This document shows positions 62,440 to 64,000 of a stretch of DNA of 64,000 nucleotides, piece by piece. Position 1 is the stretch's first letter. Each line of letters opens with the position of its first letter. This stretch comes from Methylomonas koyamae. Its GTDB lineage: Bacteria; Pseudomonadota; Gammaproteobacteria; Methylococcales; Methylomonadaceae. A program made the translations under genes and the position numbers. A model generated the notes under the pieces. The model saw nothing but the letters and a program-made list of their open reading frames with translations, was not told the origin of the DNA and did no database searches. The stretch lies in assembly GCF_019669905.1 (NCBI RefSeq), contig NZ_AP019777.1, forward strand, positions 4,030,001 through 4,094,000. Reading direction: 5' to 3'.

Positions 62440-64000
62440 ATGTTTGCCAGTGACGCGCTCAAAGAAAAACTCATCGTCGTAGCGGAACATGACGAAATCT
62501 CCGCGTTGAAAATCATATCCACGCTAAAAGCCAAAGGTTTTAGCCATATTCTCCAAGCCGCCAGCGGCGAAGAAATCTACCAATTACTCCGCCCTTACAG
62601 CGAAACCCCCGACGCCATCGGCCTGATCGTGCTGAATACGGCGTTGCCGCAGTGCAAAGTCCATGAGATGTGCCGTAACCTGTCCAGCACCACGACCGCG
62701 TCGGTGATTCCGGTGTTGTTGTTAAACAGCGAACACTTCGAGTGCGCCTCCGAGCATTGCCCACCCGAACCCGAATCCGATTGCCTGACTTACCGGATCC
62801 ACACCCCGGTCAACACCCAGGAATTATTGTTGGCCGTGAAATTTCTGCTGAGCCTGAAGCAGGAACGTCAGTTGCGCCAACGCCAGGAAGAACAATTGAT
62901 CAACGAGTTGGCTGCGAAAAACGTCATCGACGCCAAGCTCAAATTTCTGGTGGCGCACGACGAACTGACCGGCTTGTTTAACCGCAGCAGCTTCGAGCGC
63001 CAGTTACGCCTGATTTTGAACCGCAGCAACAAAACCCAAAAAGACGGGGCGCTGTTGTTCATCGACGTCGACCGCTTCAGCTTGATCAACGAATTGGAAG
63101 GCTTCGAGGTCGGTGACCGGTTGCTGGTGGAGCTGGCGATTCTGGTCAGAAAAATGACGCCGCCGGCCAGCCTGTTCGCCCGCATCGGCGCCGACGAATT
63201 CTGTTTGTTCATCGAGAACAAGACCAAGAAACAGGCACAGCTTTTGGCCGAAACCATCAAGAACACCGTCGACAATTTCCGTTTCTTCACCGGCGAAGTC
63301 TGCTACAGCGCGTCGGTTTCGATCGGCATCGCCACGCTGGACAATTCGGTATCGGCCTTCCACCCCGGAGAGATGATTCTGCACGCCCGCCAGGCCTGCA
63401 ATTTCGCGAAAAACACCGGCCGCGACAAGGTCTGCGTTTACAACAGCGAAGACCTCACGGTTAAGGAAAGGCGGCGAGATATTTATTGGGTGCCGTTGAT
63501 CCGTAAAGCACTGCGCGACAACAGCCTGTTTCTGGTATTTCAGCCGGTGGTGCAATTGGCCGACGGCAATATTTCCCATTACGAAGTCTTGCTCCGAATG
63601 CGCGGCGAGGGCGACGAGATCATCACGCCGGACCAGTTCATTCCGGTAGCCGAGCGCACCGGCTTGATTCACGCCATCGACCTATGGGTGGTGGAAAACG
63701 CCATCGACTTCCTGGCCGCGCTGCCGTCTTACATGTCCTACGTGTCGTTAGCGATCAACCTGTCCAGCACCGCGTTCCAGTACCCGGATTTGCTATCCAC
63801 GATCAGCGACAAGCTGGAAATGACCTGGGTCGACGCCGGCCGCCTGACCTTCGAAATCACCGAAACCGCCGCCGTGGATAACTTCGATAAAACCCGGCAC
63901 ATGATCAATAAAATTCGCGCTTTGGGCTGCAAATTCGCGCTCGACGATTTCGGCGCCGGATTTTGTTCCTTCAATTATTTGAAAACCTTTCCGGTCGATT
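62440..64000 (+). CDS. Pseudo-receiver/GGDEF/EAL protein (3' end outside window)
   Basis: The first 520 codons are visible and the frame runs off the window. A receiver-like domain (residues 1-135) lacks the phospho-acceptor: N66 replaces Asp in LIVLNTALP, and the Lys is also absent (HTP at about 121). A helical link follows, then a GGDEF domain (about 165-335) with the catalytic motif changed to GADEF (250-254), and an EAL domain from about 350. The EAL domain has E382 (YEVLLR), N440 (AINLSS), EITE (472-475) and DD at 502-503, so phosphodiesterase activity is likely and cyclase activity doubtful. Divergent from the HDOD gene. Confidence 0.9.
   Translation, partial: MFASDALKEKLIVVAEHDEISALKIISTLKAKGFSHILQAASGEEIYQLLRPYSETPDAIGLIVLNTALPQCKVHEMCRNLSSTTTASVIPVLLLNSEHFECASEHCPPEPESDCLTYRIHTPVNTQELLLAVKFLLSLKQERQLRQRQEEQLINELAAKNVIDAKLKFLVAHDELTGLFNRSSFERQLRLILNRSNKTQKDGALLFIDVDRFSLINELEGFEVGDRLLVELAILVRKMTPPASLFARIGADEFCLFIENKTKKQAQLLAETIKNTVDNFRFFTGEVCYSASVSIGIATLDNSVSAFHPGEMILHARQACNFAKNTGRDKVCVYNSEDLTVKERRRDIYWVPLIRKALRDNSLFLVFQPVVQLADGNISHYEVLLRMRGEGDEIITPDQFIPVAERTGLIHAIDLWVVENAIDFLAALPSYMSYVSLAINLSSTAFQYPDLLSTISDKLEMTWVDAGRLTFEITETAAVDNFDKTRHMINKIRALGCKFALDDFGAGFCSFNYLKTFPVD

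Overview
The window looks like the chromosome of a gammaproteobacterium, most likely a methanotroph of the order Methylococcales (Methylomonas-like). That placement is an inference from gene content, gene order and protein style. No methane-oxidation gene is in view, so the genus is not proven. No phage, insertion sequence, CRISPR array or rRNA gene was seen.

Left arm (1-15.2 kb, mostly + strand): the C-terminal part of an ECF sigma factor, parC, a tRNA-Pro/Arg/His cluster with its own promoter, a tmRNA gene on the - strand (tag ANDENYSVALAA), the co-chaperone pair cbpA-cbpM, an M48 membrane protease and trxC. Next come cysD and cysN for sulfate activation. They are separated by about 1.1 kb holding a secreted excalibur-domain protein and a DUF2281/Doc-type toxin-antitoxin pair. 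After cysN lie a TPR protein with a C-terminal 2OG-Fe(II) oxygenase-like domain, a divergent GAPDH paralogue and a hypoxanthine/uracil-type DNA glycosylase.

Centre (15.2-46.4 kb, all - strand): one uninterrupted block of translation and transcription genes. In transcription order it runs tRNA-Tyr, tRNA-Gly, tRNA-Thr, tuf, tRNA-Trp, secE, nusG, rplKAJL, rpoBC, rpsLG, fusA, a second tuf, then the S10, spc and alpha operons, ending at rplQ and a perfect bidirectional terminator. Visible control sites include an L10-type leader before rplJ, a hairpin with a U-run between rplL and rpoB, a strong promoter between rpoC and rpsL, and a promoter before rpsM. The two tuf genes encode identical proteins and appear identical at the DNA level.

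Right arm (46.4-64 kb): the - strand group TPR lipoprotein, lolB, ispE, tRNA-Gln, prs, rplY (ctc), pth, divergent from hemA-prfA-prmC-JAMM protease. Then a - strand group in which a CDF cation exporter lies between a sensor histidine kinase and an NtrC-type sigma-54 activator. A phosphate-type porin follows, with a well-formed Pho box and a strong terminator, then an HDOD protein. Divergent from the HDOD gene is a receiver-GGDEF-EAL protein cut by the window end, whose receiver lacks its phospho-acceptor Asp.

The most unusual points are the interrupted cysDN pair, the GAPDH-like/DNA-glycosylase pair, the kinase-CDF-regulator arrangement, and the degenerate receiver/GADEF protein.
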